Assembly (NCBI GenBank): GCA_013400115.1
Contig: VXBP01003666.1
Location: 161,928-225,927 of the forward strand
Source: Rhinopomastus cyanomelas
Taxonomy: Eukaryota > Chordata > Aves > Bucerotiformes > Rhinopomastidae
Direction of reading: 5' to 3'
DNA length: 64,000 bases
Each line of letters begins with the position of its first letter. Position 1 is the stretch's first letter. Made by a program: the position numbers and the translations under genes. Below, piece after piece: positions 11,283-22,160 of the stretch. The notes below the pieces were generated by a model that was not told the origin of the DNA, made no database searches, and was given only the letters and a program-made list of their open reading frames with translations.

Positions 11283-14200
11283 ATGCCGAAGTCACGGCGG
11301 GACCGCAAAGGTGGGAGCGGGCCCCGGGGACCCCCAGACCCCCCTTTCAGCCCCCCAGCCCCATCCTCCCCTGTCCTGGGTCTCCTCCGCCCCAGTCCCC
11401 ACCTACCTCGTCCCAGACGTCCCACGCCTCAGACGTCCCCGTCTTCCCCCGCGCCAGATCCCTCCTTCCTTGCCCCAACCCCGCACTAACATTGCTTCCT
11501 GGCTCCTCGTAGTGTCCCTGACACGGACGCCCAGGAAGGGGTTAGAGGCGAAGCAGGCACTGATCACTGAGGTGAGTGCGGCCTGGTCTGGTCTGGCCGG
11601 CCTGGCTCAGCCCTCGCGGTGCCCCCTCACCCCGCACTGACCGTTCTCTCCTAGCTCCGGCGATGTGTGGACACCTACAAGTACATTTTTGTCTTTTCCG
11701 TTGCTAACATGAGGAACAACAAGCTAAAGGACGTCCGGAATGCTTGGAAGCACAGCAGGTGCGTGGGGACAGCAGGAGGGAGACCCCAAACCCTAACCCT
11801 GGAGGCTGATGGCCACTTCCTCCTCACCAGTAAGAAACGATATGACTAGAGGGAACGACCTGAAACTGCAACAAGGGGGGTTTAGGCTGGACATAAGGAA
11901 GGTGCTTAAAGATGTGTTTTAGGAGTGATGAAGAGTAGGATTAATTGTTGGGCTTGATGACTTTGTAATGTAGAGTCTGGCACCTGGGCAAGAACAACCC
12001 CAGGGACCAGTACAGGGTGGGGACTGACCTGTTGGAGATCAGCAGAGGAGAAGGGGACCTGGGGGTGCTGATGGCCAGGAGCCAGCAATGGGCCCTGGTG
12101 GCAAAGAAGGCCGCTGGCATCCTGGGATGGATCAGAATGGGGAGGGTGGTTAGTAGACAGAGAAAGGTTCTCCTCCACCTCTGCCCTGGCGAGACCACAT
12201 CTGGAATGTTGTGTCCATTTATGGGCCCCTCAGTTCCAAAAGGACACAGAACTGCTGGAAAAAGTCCAGTGCAGAGCCACAGGGATGATGGAGGGAGTGG
12301 AACATCTCCCTGATGAGGAAAGGCTGAGGGAGCTGGGTCTCTTGAGCTTGGAAAAAAGGAGCCTGAGGGGTGACCCCATGAATTTGATCAATATGGAAAG
12401 GGCAAGTGTCAGGAGGATGGAGCCAGGCTCTGCTCAGGGGCACCCAATGATAGAACAAGGGGCAGTGGGTGTGAGCTGGAACAGAGGAGGTTCCACATCA
12501 GTCTGAGGACGAACTTCTTCATGGTGAGGGTGCCAGAGCCCTGGCAGGGGCTGCCCAGGGGTTTGTAGAGTCTCCTTCTCTGGAGCTGTTTAAAACCCAC
12601 CTGGGCACGTTATTGTGTGACTGGATGTAGGGATCCTGCTGTGGTATGAGGACTGGACCTGATGACCTTTTGAGGTCCTTTCCAATCCCTAATGGGATAC
12701 TGTGATACAGGATTTTTCCAAGTTAAATGTTTCTGTGATTTTCCTGCCACAGGATCTTTTTCGGGAAGAACAAGGTGATGATGGTGGCACTAGGACGTGA
12801 GCCAAGTAATGAGTACAAGGAGAATCTGCACAAGGTACGGCCTGGGGGTTATTCTCTGTGTCCTAAAGATTCACCTCACTCATAGGTGAATTTTGTTTGG
12901 AAGAGACTGTTCAGCTCATAAAGTCCCAACTGCTCCCCCAGTGCTGCCAGGTCCCCATTAACCCCTGTCCTTCACCCCACAACTCTATGGCTTTGCCAAA
13001 CTTTCAGGGATGGTGACTCCCCCCTGCCCTGGGCAACCTGGGCCAGGCCTGGGGAACCCTTGTGGGGAAGAAATTGGTCCAAGACCGAGAGACCGACCCC
13101 CACCCCACTCCAACCTCCTGAGTTTCAGGGCATTGCAGAGAGCTGTCACAGAGGTCTCCCCTCAGCCTCCCTTTCTCCAGTCCAACCCCCTCAGTTGCTC
13201 CTTATAGTATTGGTGTTCCAGCCCCTCCCCCAGCTCAGTTGCCCTTCTGTATACCCACTCCAGCCCTCAGTACCCTTTGGGCAGTGACTGAGGAGCCCAA
13301 AACTGACCCCAGAATTCAGTGCTGTCATCTTCAGCTGCTGTCAGCCAGCACCTCCAGACCCTTTTCTGCTGTGGAATAACTGTCAAGGATACCAGAGCTT
13401 CCCCAGGTCACCAAGGTCGGGGGGTTTAATGAAATGTGACTGATGTCACTGCACAAAAGCTCCAGTCAGCAGAGCCTTGGCAGTAACACAGGGCTGGTTC
13501 CTAGAAGATCAGATCCTGGGTGCTACCCAAGTTCTCTTTCTTCCAGGTCAGCAAACACCTAAGAGGTGAAGTTGGGCTCCTCTTTACTAACCGCACTAAG
13601 GATGAGGTGGATGAGTAAGTCTGGTTACAGCCCTGATTTTCTATTCTGAACTGCATAGCAGCCTGGTTTTTGTGTTTCCCATGTTCGCTGTTGATCCTCT
13701 TGAAGCAGGGATGAGCTCATTGTGCTCATCTCACTCTGCTATCCCTGCATCAGCAGGAAAGAGCATCTGTCAGGCTCTGCCACAATCCCTGTCTTAACCC
13801 ACGGGATGTCCTCTCTGCAGCTAAAGCTCTCATTTCTCATCTCAGGTGGTTCTCCAAGTTCAAAGAGGTAGACTTTGCTCGCGCAGGGAACAAGGCAACG
13901 TACACAGTCAGCCTGGACACAGGGCCCTTGGAGCAGTTCCCCCACTCCATGGAGCCTCAGTTACGGCAGCTGGGGCTGCCCACGACGCTGAAGAAAGGTA
14001 CAGGAGGGTTTTGCTCAAAGAGCATCCTTTAAGGAGAAAGTTCACAAAATCCCAGAGTGATTGAGGCTGGAAAAGCCCTCTGAGCTCACCCAGCCCAGAC
14101 CAGGACCTAACATCACCACCAGCAGCCACACCAAGGCACTAAGGGCCACAGCCAGCCTGTCCTTCAACAGGCCTTGGCAGTCCATTCCAGTGTCTGATCC

Positions 14201-15465
14201 CCCTTTCTGTGAGGAAGGGCTTCCTAACACCCAACCTAACCTTCCTGTGGCAGCTCCAGGCCCTACCCTCTCGTTCTGGCACTGGTTGCCTGCGAGAAGA
14301 GCCTGACCCCCAGCTCACTACAGCCTCCCTTCAGGAAGCTGGAGAGAGGGAGAAGGTCCCCATGAGTCTTCTCCAGGCTGAACACCTCCAGCTCCCTCAG
14401 CCTCTCATCAGATTTTCCCTCCAGTCCCTTCCCCAGCCTCGTTGCTCTTCTGGAGCCACTCCAGCCCCTCAATCTCTTTCTTGAAGTCAGGGGCCCACAA
14501 CTGCCCCCAGTACTCAAGGGAAGGCCTCCCTAGAGCCCAGGACAAGGGAAGAGTGATGTCCCCAGCCTGCTGTCCACACTGTTGCTGATCAGCTGATTGT
14601 CACCCCAGTACTACCAGATCACTCTGTGCCAGGCTGCTCTCCAGTCACTCATTCCCCAGTCTGTAGCTGCAGGTGGTTACTGTGGCGAAAGGGAAGGATC
14701 CAGCCCTTGGCCCTGTTAAACCTCATCTCATTAAATAATCAAGTAGACCAAACCCAGCGCATTGGCATCTCATCCCCAAACCAGACTGGGGAGGGCTGTT
14801 AACACTTGGAGGTGTCTGGATGTTTATGTGGAGAGGCACAAGCTGTAGGGAGGCTGGGCTCTGGCTTGTCTGCATTTGAGAGTCTTTACAAAAGCTTTGC
14901 TTCCTACAGGAGTGGTGACGCTGCTTTCAGATTATGAAGTCTGCAAAGAAGGGGATGTCCTCACCCCTGAACAAGCTCGTGTGCTGGTGAGTGATGGTGT
15001 AACCCTCGTTCCCCCCCACCACCAATAGTCATTAACTGCTGAGTTTAAGTGAGCCAGAGGCTGCAAGTTGTTGTGAGCAGCAGCTCAGCTCTGGGGTGCA
15101 GCATCATGTTCCTAACACGGAAACCCCACAGCAATCATTTAGGCTCCTGCTTTGCTGCAGTTCTCACCCAGGGGTGGGACTTACACCAAAAAATCCTGGC
15201 AATCACAAAACTGTGGAAGCCCTGTTGAGAAAATGCAGAGGGTTTGTGATGCAGCCACGGAGGGACAATGAAGCAGGAGTGATGGCTTTGTGTCTGTCCT
15301 TAGAAACTCTTCGGTTACGAGATGGCAGAGTTCAAAGTCACCATCAAATCCGTGTGGAATTCTGAGACGGGAGACTTCCAGAAACTTGTGGGAGACTCAA
15401 CAGAGGAGGACAAGGCAGAGGAAGAAGAGGCAGACGAGGGAGACAATGACAGTAGTGAGGACTAG
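11283..15465 (+). CDS. MRTO4: MRTO4, ribosome assembly factor mRNA turnover 4 homolog
   Basis: MRTO4 is the nucleolar paralogue of ribosomal stalk protein P0 (RPLP0). It holds the P0 site on pre-60S particles and is later exchanged for P0. Exons: 11283-11310, 11513-11571, 11655-11758, 12753-12834, 13547-13614, 13846-13997, 14910-14986 and 15304-15465. They sum to 732 nt (243 residues plus TAG), against about 239 in human. The start MPKSRRDRK follows a good Kozak context (CACCATG). Recognisable stretches are YKYIFVFSVANMRN, KDVRNAWKHSR, FGKNKVMMVALGR, GEVGLLFTNRTKDEV, ARAGNKATYTVSLD, LEQFPHSMEPQLRQLGLPT, VVTLLSDYEVCKEGDVLTPE and LFGYEMAEFKVTIK. This is the L10/P0 fold plus the insertion domain. 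The last ~23 residues are almost entirely Glu/Asp/Ser, the acidic tail typical of the family. The first donor (AAAG|GTGGGA) is weak. Introns 3, 4 and 6 are mostly CR1. Confidence 0.97.
11829..11935 (+). mobile_element. Degenerate CR1 fragment, MRTO4 intron 3
   Basis: Sense text GTTTAGGCTGGACATAAGGAAG matches the CR1 block preceding the 3' tail. Short and diverged. Confidence 0.5.
11958..12713 (+). mobile_element. CR1 fragment, MRTO4 intron 3 (~755 bp)
   Basis: Sense, young subfamily. It runs from GTAATGTAGAGTCTGGCACC through GGCTGAGGGAGCTGGGTCTC to the end AATGGGATACTGTGATAC. It ends about 40 bp before exon 4. Confidence 0.9.
12905..13320 (-). mobile_element. Diverged CR1 fragment, MRTO4 intron 4
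   Basis: Antisense blocks such as CTCCCCTCAGCCTCCCTTTCTCC, CCCCAGCTCAGTTGCCCTTC and CTGCCCTGGGCAACCTG. Lower similarity than the other copies, so probably an old insertion. Confidence 0.7.
14049..14770 (-). mobile_element. CR1 fragment, MRTO4 intron 6
   Basis: Antisense copy from CCAGAGTGATTGAGGCTGG to about CATTGGCATCTCATCCCC. It fills most of intron 6. Confidence 0.87.
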
Positions 15466-15594
15466 CAGCAGTCCTTGCGCTTGGGACAGCAGGCAGCTCC
15501 AGTCTGTTTTAGAGACGTAAAGAGGTGCCCTGTTTGCACCCAGAGGATGATGCTGATCAGCTCAGACTCTCTTTATAAGAGAGTACTTTTTTTT

Positions 15595-15602
15595 AATATA
15601 AA
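15595..15602 (+). terminator. Candidate poly(A) signal of MRTO4 (variant hexamer)
   Basis: About 130 bp after the MRTO4 stop, a T-run is followed by AATATAAA. This contains the variant hexamers AATATA and TATAAA, and a GT-rich stretch (GATGGTTGTC) follows about 20 bp on. No canonical AATAAA lies between the stop codon and the antisense CR1 at 15668. The call rests on position and motif only. Confidence 0.5.
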
Positions 15603-15667
15603 GACATTTATGAAATTCAGATGGTTGTCACTGCTGCCTGATCCTGTTTGAGCACCCTGGGATGGGA

Positions 15668-16757
15668 GGAGATCCACAGATCATTAGGGGTTGGAAAGGA
15701 CCTCCAAAGGTCACCAAGTCCAAGCCCCCTGCTCGAGCAGGACCATAGAACCTAGGGCAGGTCACACAGGAACATCCAGCCAGGTCTGGAAAGTCTCCAG
15801 AGAAGGAGACTCCACACCCTCCCTGGGCAGCCCCTTCCACTGCTCTGTGACCCTTACAATGAAGAAGTTCTTCCTCAGGTTGAGGTGGACCTTCCTGTGC
15901 TCCAACTGACACCCAGGGCCCCTTGTCCTATCGCAGGGTGCAATGGAAAAGAGATTGTCTCTTTCTTCTTGACCCCCAGCCCTCATGGATTTATAGATAA
16001 TGATTAAATCCCCCTGCAACCCTCTCCTCTCGAAGAGCCCCAGGTCTCTCAATCTCTCCCCATAAGGCAGGTGCTCCAGTCCCTTAATCATCCCCATTGG
16101 CTCCACTGGGCTCTCAATCCGATCTCTGTCCCTCTTGAACAGGGGGCACACTCCATCTGTGGCCTCACTAGGGCAGAGTAGGGGGGAGGAGAACCTCTCT
16201 TGATCTGCTGGACACACTCTTCCTGATCCATCTGAGGATTCCATTGGCCACCTTGGCCACCAGAGCACAGTGCTGTTCCAGGGAGAACTTGTCCAAAAGA
16301 ACTCCAGGCTCCCTCTCCACAGAGATGCTCTCCAACAGATCATGTCTCCAACATGTCCTGATGCTTCTCATTGCTCCTTCCCAGGCAAAGGACTCTGCAC
16401 TGATTCTTGTTGAACCCCATTCAGCCCACCACCTCCAGTCTGTCCAAGGCTTCCTGAACAGCTGCACAGCCATCAGGGGTATCGGCCAGACCTCCCAGCT
16501 CTGTCAGCAGCAAACTGGCTGGGGAGACAATCTGTGCCATCATCAAGGTCATTAATGAAGGTACTGGACCCAGCCCAGACCCCTGGGGTCACCCTGGGGG
16601 CTCCAGCTGGACTCTGTGCCATGGATCACCCCTCTTTGGGCTCTACAGCAAGTTCTTTATCCAAATCACAATCTGTTCTTGAATCCCACACTTCCTAAGC
16701 TTCCTGACAAGGACATTGAGGGGGGGGGACTGTGTCAGAGGCCTTAACAGACACCAC
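15668..16757 (-). mobile_element. CR1 LINE fragment, antisense to MRTO4 (~1.09 kb)
   Basis: This is the longest continuous CR1 in the window. On the minus strand it reads through the C-terminal part of the CR1 reverse-transcriptase ORF, with several frameshifts. It includes the residues LSLEQHCALVAKVANGILRWIR and, in another frame, GERLRDLGLFERRGLQGDLI. It fills most of the gap between the convergent MRTO4 and AKR7 genes. The 3' end is at the low-coordinate side (GATCATTAGGGGTTGG). Confidence 0.85.
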
Positions 16758-16827
16758 CTGAAACACAGAACCCCCGCAGAGAGCACACAGATGGAGCTCA
16801 GACAGAGCTGTGCTGGCAAAGAAGGGT

Positions 16828-16833
16828 TTTATT
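16828..16833 (-). terminator. Poly(A) signal AATAAA for the AKR7 gene
   Basis: A canonical AATAAA on the minus strand lies about 310 nt past the AKR7 stop codon, in CR1-free sequence (16760-17139). That gives a 3' UTR of about 330 nt. The downstream neighbour on this strand is the antisense-to-MRTO4 CR1. Confidence 0.6.
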
Positions 16834-17139
16834 CTCACAGAATTATTTAGGATCAAGTGAAAGCAGAACTGGGGCTTTCCCCAGCCCCATGGCCATTTTC
16901 CCCAATCAATCCCAGTGCTAAATCACTGTGAGCTGAGGCTCTGGAAGGGGAGAAGGTGCAAGGCACGCCCATGGGGCAGGTGCCAACAGTGTGAGTGGAT
17001 CCTACAAAGTTCTGTTAGTGCAGGAAAAGTCTCAGCCTCGGTTGATGTGAGGGTGGGGTGAGCTCCTCTCCTGTGCTGAGATAGACTTGTGCTCCATCAC
17101 ACAGCCCCATGTCACCCCATCTTCTCCCTACCTTGGCTT

Positions 17140-20100
17140 CTAGCGGAAATAGTTGGGGCAGTCATGAGCAGTCAGGTTCCAGGCTTCATCAAATGCCTCC
17201 ACCACAGGCGGGAGCAGGGGACCCTCTGCGCTGCAGTTCAGGTTCTGCTCTAGCTGCTCCAGGTTGGACATCCCAATGATCACTGCGTCCCCGAGAGAGC
17301 CCTGTGGAGCAGTGAGAGGAGCTGCTGATCCCAAAAGTAAACCCAGGTCACCTCCTCAACCACTGCTGGCCAAACCTGGGACATTTCCTTCCTCTGAAGC
17401 TGGATGTTCAGACAACCAACCCCACAAAGTTCTGCTCACTACAGCATCTCTACATCCCACCAGTCATAGCATCACAGAACATTACAGATGGGAAGGGATC
17501 TTGAAAGATCATCCAGTCTAATCCCCCTACCACAGCAGGATCCCCTACATCCAGTCACACAAGAACACATTCAGCCAGGTTTAAAGCATCTCCAGAGAAG
17601 GAGACTCCACAACCCCCCTGGGCAGCCCCTGCCAGGGCTCTGGCACCCTCACCATGAAGAAGTTCTCACATCAGTATGGAACCTCCTATGGTCCAGCTGA
17701 CACCCACTGCCCCTTGTCCTGTCACTGGGTGCCCCTGAGCAGAGCCTGGCTCCATCCTCCTGATACCCACCCTTTCCATATTGATCAAAATTCATGGGGT
17801 CACCCCTCAGGCTCCTGTTTTCCAAGCTCAAGAGACCCAGCTCCCTCAGCCTTTCCTCAGCAGTTAGATGCTCCCCTCCCTCCATCATCCCTGTGGCTCT
17901 GCACTGGCCTCTCTCCAGCAGCTCCATGTCCTTCTGGAACTGAGGGGCCCAGAACTGGACACAACATCACAGATGTGATCTCACCAGGGCAGAGCAGAGT
18001 GGGAGGAGAACCTTTCACCATCTACTAACCACCCCAGGATTCCACTAGCCCTCTAGGCCACCAGGGCCCATTGCTGGCTACTAGCACCCCCAGGTCTCTT
18101 TCTCCTCCATTGCTCTCCAACAGGTCAGTCTCCACTCTGTACTGGTCCCTGGGGTTGTTCTTGCCCAGGTGCCAGACTCTGCACTGCCTGGTTACAGTTC
18201 ACTCCATCTCTCCCCACCGAACTCTCCGTCCTGTCTTGTACAGCCCAGTATAACCCAGTATAGCCTGTCCACTTCCCCTTGCCAAGGGGCTCTCACCTGC
18301 AGCTTGGAGTGATTGTATAGCCATCGCAGCGCCGCAGAGGTCAGGCTGGGAGCGTTGGAGCCATAAGCGTCCTTCAGAGCTTTGTCTACTAAGGCAATCC
18401 CTTCAAAATTGTGCTTCTTCCAGTACCTGCAAGAATAACCCCCACTGCTGCCACGGAACATCTTAATTGCACTTAAATATGACAGAAAATGGGGTTTTGG
18501 GAAGCCTCATGCAGCTCTTTGTATCCTCTGAGTGTTCCCACAGTCCAGAAGCTGGAAGGAAGCTGAACCTGCAAACCATTCTGCAAAGCCCAGTTGCAAG
18601 GAACTGGGTGCCAAAACAATCCCTGTGGAAGCTTCAGCCAGTTCTGCTTCCTCTCGGCCTACAGTTAGCAGCATTTTCTCAGCGTAGCTGTTCCTACAGC
18701 ATCCCCCAGCTCACAACGTACCTGTCCCTGTACGCCTGAGCCCAGTCATTCCCAAAAAACCTCCCGGTGGGCTGGCTGGTGTCTTTGTCCTCGTACTTGT
18801 ACTTCCCGGTCAGCAGCCCTCCTACAAAGGGTCAGGTTTAGGTTTAGGGCTGGGTTAGCTTCTACAATCCCCCGTTTCCCATGGGTTGGTCTGTGAGTAT
18901 CGCCCTCCCCATTACCCGCGAGTGGGTTGTAGGCGTAGAAGCGCAGCCCAAAGTGCCTGAGGCAAGGGAAGAGCTCAGCTTCCACCTGGCGCGTGGTCGC
19001 GTTGTACATGCCCTGTGTAGAGGTAGGAGAGAGACAAAAACATGAGCAAAGGTCAGTTTGGGAGCACCAGGAGCAGCCTCTTCTTCCCTGCCCCTCCTGG
19101 CAGTGCTCTCATCTCATGTAACAGCAGCTTCAGGTGACCCCGGGTCAGCAGCTGCTCAGGAACAGACTTTTTTCAGAGCTCCAAACAGACTGGAAGTTGG
19201 ATATTATGAGAGTCCCCAACTCTGTGACAGCCTGTACTCAGCTATTCTGGAGAAGTGACCTCACTGGGGTCTCTAACCACCCCCTTTCCTTCCCTGCTGT
19301 GAGGACACACAGAACCACCTGCTCGCCCCCTACACAAGGACAACTCTACCAACCCCATGTTGCATTCTTTAACTCATCAAAGCTTCCACAGGAAGGACCA
19401 CGGTAACCCGTTCCTCACCTGGTAGACGGTTGGCATCACCCAGTTGTTGTATTTACAGAGGGTGCAGATTTCTGCCACCTCCCAGGCTGCATAGTTGGAC
19501 AGACCAAGCTCTTTAAACTTCCCCTGCAGAGAAATAAGAAAGAAAATTCAGTTCTACACTTTAAAAGCTACTTTGGACCACAATGCTGCAAGATGCAAAG
19601 GGTGAAAAAGGCAAACACTGCATTTTAGAATTATAGAATGTTCTAGACTGGAAGAGACCTCTAGAGGTCATCTAGTCCAACCCCCCTACACAAGGACAAC
19701 TCTACCTAGCTCAGGCTGCTCAGAGCCTCATCAAGCCTGACCTTAAATGACTGCAGGGATGGGGCCCCCACCACCTCCCTAGGCAGCCCATTCCAGGCAT
19801 CAACCACCCTCACAGTGAAGAGTTTTTTCCTACTATCCAGCCTAAACCTGCCCTTTCCCAGCTGAACCCACTGCTCCTTGTCCTGGCCATACAAACCCTC
19901 TTCAAAAGACCTTCCCCTGCCCTCACACGGGGCCCCCCTCAGGTATGGGAAGGTCAAAAGAAGGTCCCCCTGCAGCCTTCTTTTCTCCAGGCTCTCTCAG
20001 CTCCCAACTGTCTCAGCTGTCCCAACTGTCCTCATACGAGAGACGCTCCATTCCCCTAATCACTGCAGTGGCCCCTCCTCTGGATGTGCTCCAGTCTGTC

Positions 20101-22160
20101 TGCACCCTTCTTGTGCTGCGGGTCCAGAACTGAAAACAACATTCCAGGTGAGGTCTCCTCTCTCTTGATCTGCTGGCCAGAGTTCTTTTGATGCAGCCCA
20201 GACTGTGATTGGCCTTCTGGGCTGCGATTGCATACTGGTGGCTCGTGGCCAGTTTTTCATCCAGCAGCACCCCCAAGTCCCTTTCCACAGGATTGTCCTC
20301 CAGCAGATGCTCTCCCAGCCAGTACTGATGATGCCGGTTACCCCAGCCCAGACACAGGACTCTGCACTTGGCCTTGTTGAACCTCATAGTTCATCTGTGC
20401 CCACCTCTCCAGTCTATCCTGCTCCCTCTGCATGGCATCTTGTCCTCAGCAGATCAACTGTACCCTTCTGCTTGTGATCATTTGCAAACTTGCTGAAGGT
20501 GCCCTCAGTGCCTCTGTCAATGTCATTTATGAATAGATTGAACATTGGTTTCGGTACAGACCCCTGTGGGATACCAGGAGGTTTCAGTCTGGTTTCTGCT
20601 CATCTCTACCCACCTTTCCTAAATTACAGACAAAAATGCTTCCCCTGATAACACATTTCCCTGACAAGAGTATTTCCTGTTTTAGATTGAACAGCACAGT
20701 TGGATAAATGTGATTCAGGAATCCCCCTTCATCCATTCCCACTGTTAATCTTAACCTAGTTGATCCAACAGAAAGCAAAGTTCAGAGGTTCTAACACTCC
20801 CCAGAGTGTTAGAGAACAAAGGGCACCACATGAATCACACAGCCTGGGTCATTCAGCTCTGTCTTGGCTGTCTGTGGTCCCTCCTCCTCCTTGTGTTGCA
20901 TACACCCAGTACCGAAGAACAGCCCAGCAAGGAGCCCCCAGTTCAAAAAGTTGGTGGGAGGGGATGAAGAGATGGTTGAGGTTTGGATTTTCCACTTTAC
21001 TTCTTTGTGCAGCTCGTTGCAGGCTCGGAGAGTCTCCTCCACTGGGGTCCCGTGGTCAGGAGCATGGAGGTAGAAGAGCTCAACACTCATCCTCTTCAGC
21101 CTCTCCAGCGATGTGTTGAGCTGTGATCGCACGCTGTCAGGCTTCAGCGTCTTCCCATCCCAGGGGTTGGCCTTGGTGGCCACTTCCACTGGCAGAAAAA
21201 GAAAGTGCAGAGGGGTTTCCACCTTCAGGAAAGGAATGTGGAGAAGGGGTCTAACGCAAACACTGCTCAAAGTGCTTCAGGGAAAAGCCTTCTCCTCAGG
21301 AACAAGGTCAGCCCAGCAGGGAAGGCCCTTCTCCTGAGGGACTGACTGCAGGGTCTGCCCTAGACAGGCCCTTCTCCTCAAGGTTCAGCTCTGTCAGGAG
21401 AGTCCTTTCCCCTCAGCTTGGCAGCAAAACCCCTCTCCTCAGGAAACAGGCCCAGGGAAGACTCTTCTCCTCAGGGATAGTGTCAGCCTGGCAGAAGAGA
21501 TCCTTCTCCTCAGGAAATGACATAGGGAAGACCCTTCAGCTCAGGGAAAGCACCAGCATGGTGAGGCCCCTTCTGTTTAGGGGTGATCCCTCTCACCACA
21601 GATGTTACCTCTGTACAGAGATTACACTTCTCAGGAGTGAGCCCTACCCTCAGGGATGTCCTCTCTCCTCAGGGATGACCCCTATCCTCAGGGAATCCCT
21701 CTGTCTTCAGGAATTACTCCCCTCCTCAGGGAATCCCACTCTCGTCTAGGATGACCTCTCATCAGGGATGACACCTCTTTTCGGGGATGATCCCTGTTCT
21801 CTGGGGTGTCCCCTCGCCTCAGGAGTCGCTGCTCGGCACAGCGATGATCCCCCTCCTCAGGGACGTCCCCTCTCCTCAGCGAATTCCTCTCTTCTGGACC
21901 CCTCGCCTCAGGGATGTTTCCTCTTCTCAGACCCTCCCACAGCCAGTGCTCGGGGCTGTACCGGGGTCGGTGCCTCCAGCCAGCAGGTTGCCCAGGATAC
22001 GCTCGGACTCTCCCCCCGCGTACATGTAGGCGGTGTCAAGCAGGCGGTGTCCACGGCGGAGGAAGGCCCGAAGCATCGCGGCGCTGGCCTCGGGCCCTGC
22101 GCGCCGCCCCATCTCCATCGCCCCCAGCACCACACCAGGCCGCGCACCACCGCCCGCCAT
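17140..22160 (-). CDS. AKR7A2: AKR7A2-like aflatoxin/succinic-semialdehyde aldo-keto reductase
   Basis: AKR7 enzymes are NADPH-dependent reductases of dialdehydes and succinic semialdehyde. Exons (minus, in order): 21962-22160, 21001-21188, 19419-19523, 18916-19012, 18722-18821, 18297-18426 and 17140-17301. Total 981 nt, 326 residues plus TAG. The AKR catalytic tetrad is complete: Asp42 and Tyr47 in LLDTAYMY, Lys72 in ATKANPWDGK, His108 in FYLHAPDHGTPVEETL. Other family stretches are ELGLSNYAAWEVAEIC, GMYNATTRQVEAELFPCL, HFGLRFYAYNPLAGGLLTGK, GRFFGNDWAQAYRDR, AALRWLYNHSKLQ, IIGMSNLEQLEQNL and the C-terminal CPNYFR. Only one copy is seen here, whereas human has a tandem AKR7A2/A3/L cluster, so the paralogue name is by position and cannot be fixed. 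The frame stays open upstream of the chosen Met (see findings). The chosen start has G at -3 and G at +4. Confidence 0.95.
17464..18192 (-). mobile_element. CR1 fragment in AKR7 last intron
   Basis: Same-sense CR1 of the young subfamily that ends ...TTAGGGATTGGAAGG. It covers almost all of intron 6 and contains the remnant LRELGLLSLENRSLRGDPMN of the RT ORF. It stops about 100 bp before the acceptor side of exon 6. Confidence 0.88.
19625..20585 (-). mobile_element. CR1 LINE with recognisable RT C-terminal coding remnant
   Basis: In AKR7 intron 2. The minus strand carries an open stretch at 20013-20387 that includes RFNKAKCRVLCLGWGN, ERDLGVLLDEKLATS and AIAAQKANHSLGCIKRTLAS. These are the conserved C-terminal blocks of the CR1 ORF2 reverse transcriptase. 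Frameshifts and 5' truncation make it inactive. It is a different, older subfamily from the neighbour at 17464-18192. Confidence 0.9.
21270..21935. repeat. Degenerate ~20-bp minisatellite in AKR7 intron 1
   Basis: More than 25 imperfect units built around CTCCTCAGGGATGACCCC follow one another between exons 1 and 2. Spacing is about 19-20 bp in the 21640-21900 part and looser before it. It ends about 30 bp before the exon 1 donor. The unit is unrelated to CR1. Confidence 0.8.

Noticed and set aside
13615..13845. Possible snoRNA in MRTO4 intron 5
   Set aside because: No paired box C/D or clear H/ACA hairpin arrangement could be read.
18833..18853. Telomere-like TTTAGG repeats in AKR7 intron 4
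   Set aside because: Only about two imperfect units in a 94-bp intron; not enough for an interstitial telomere.
20013..20387. Reverse-transcriptase-like frame on the minus strand
   Set aside because: It is a decayed, 5'-truncated CR1 remnant, listed as a mobile element and not as a gene.
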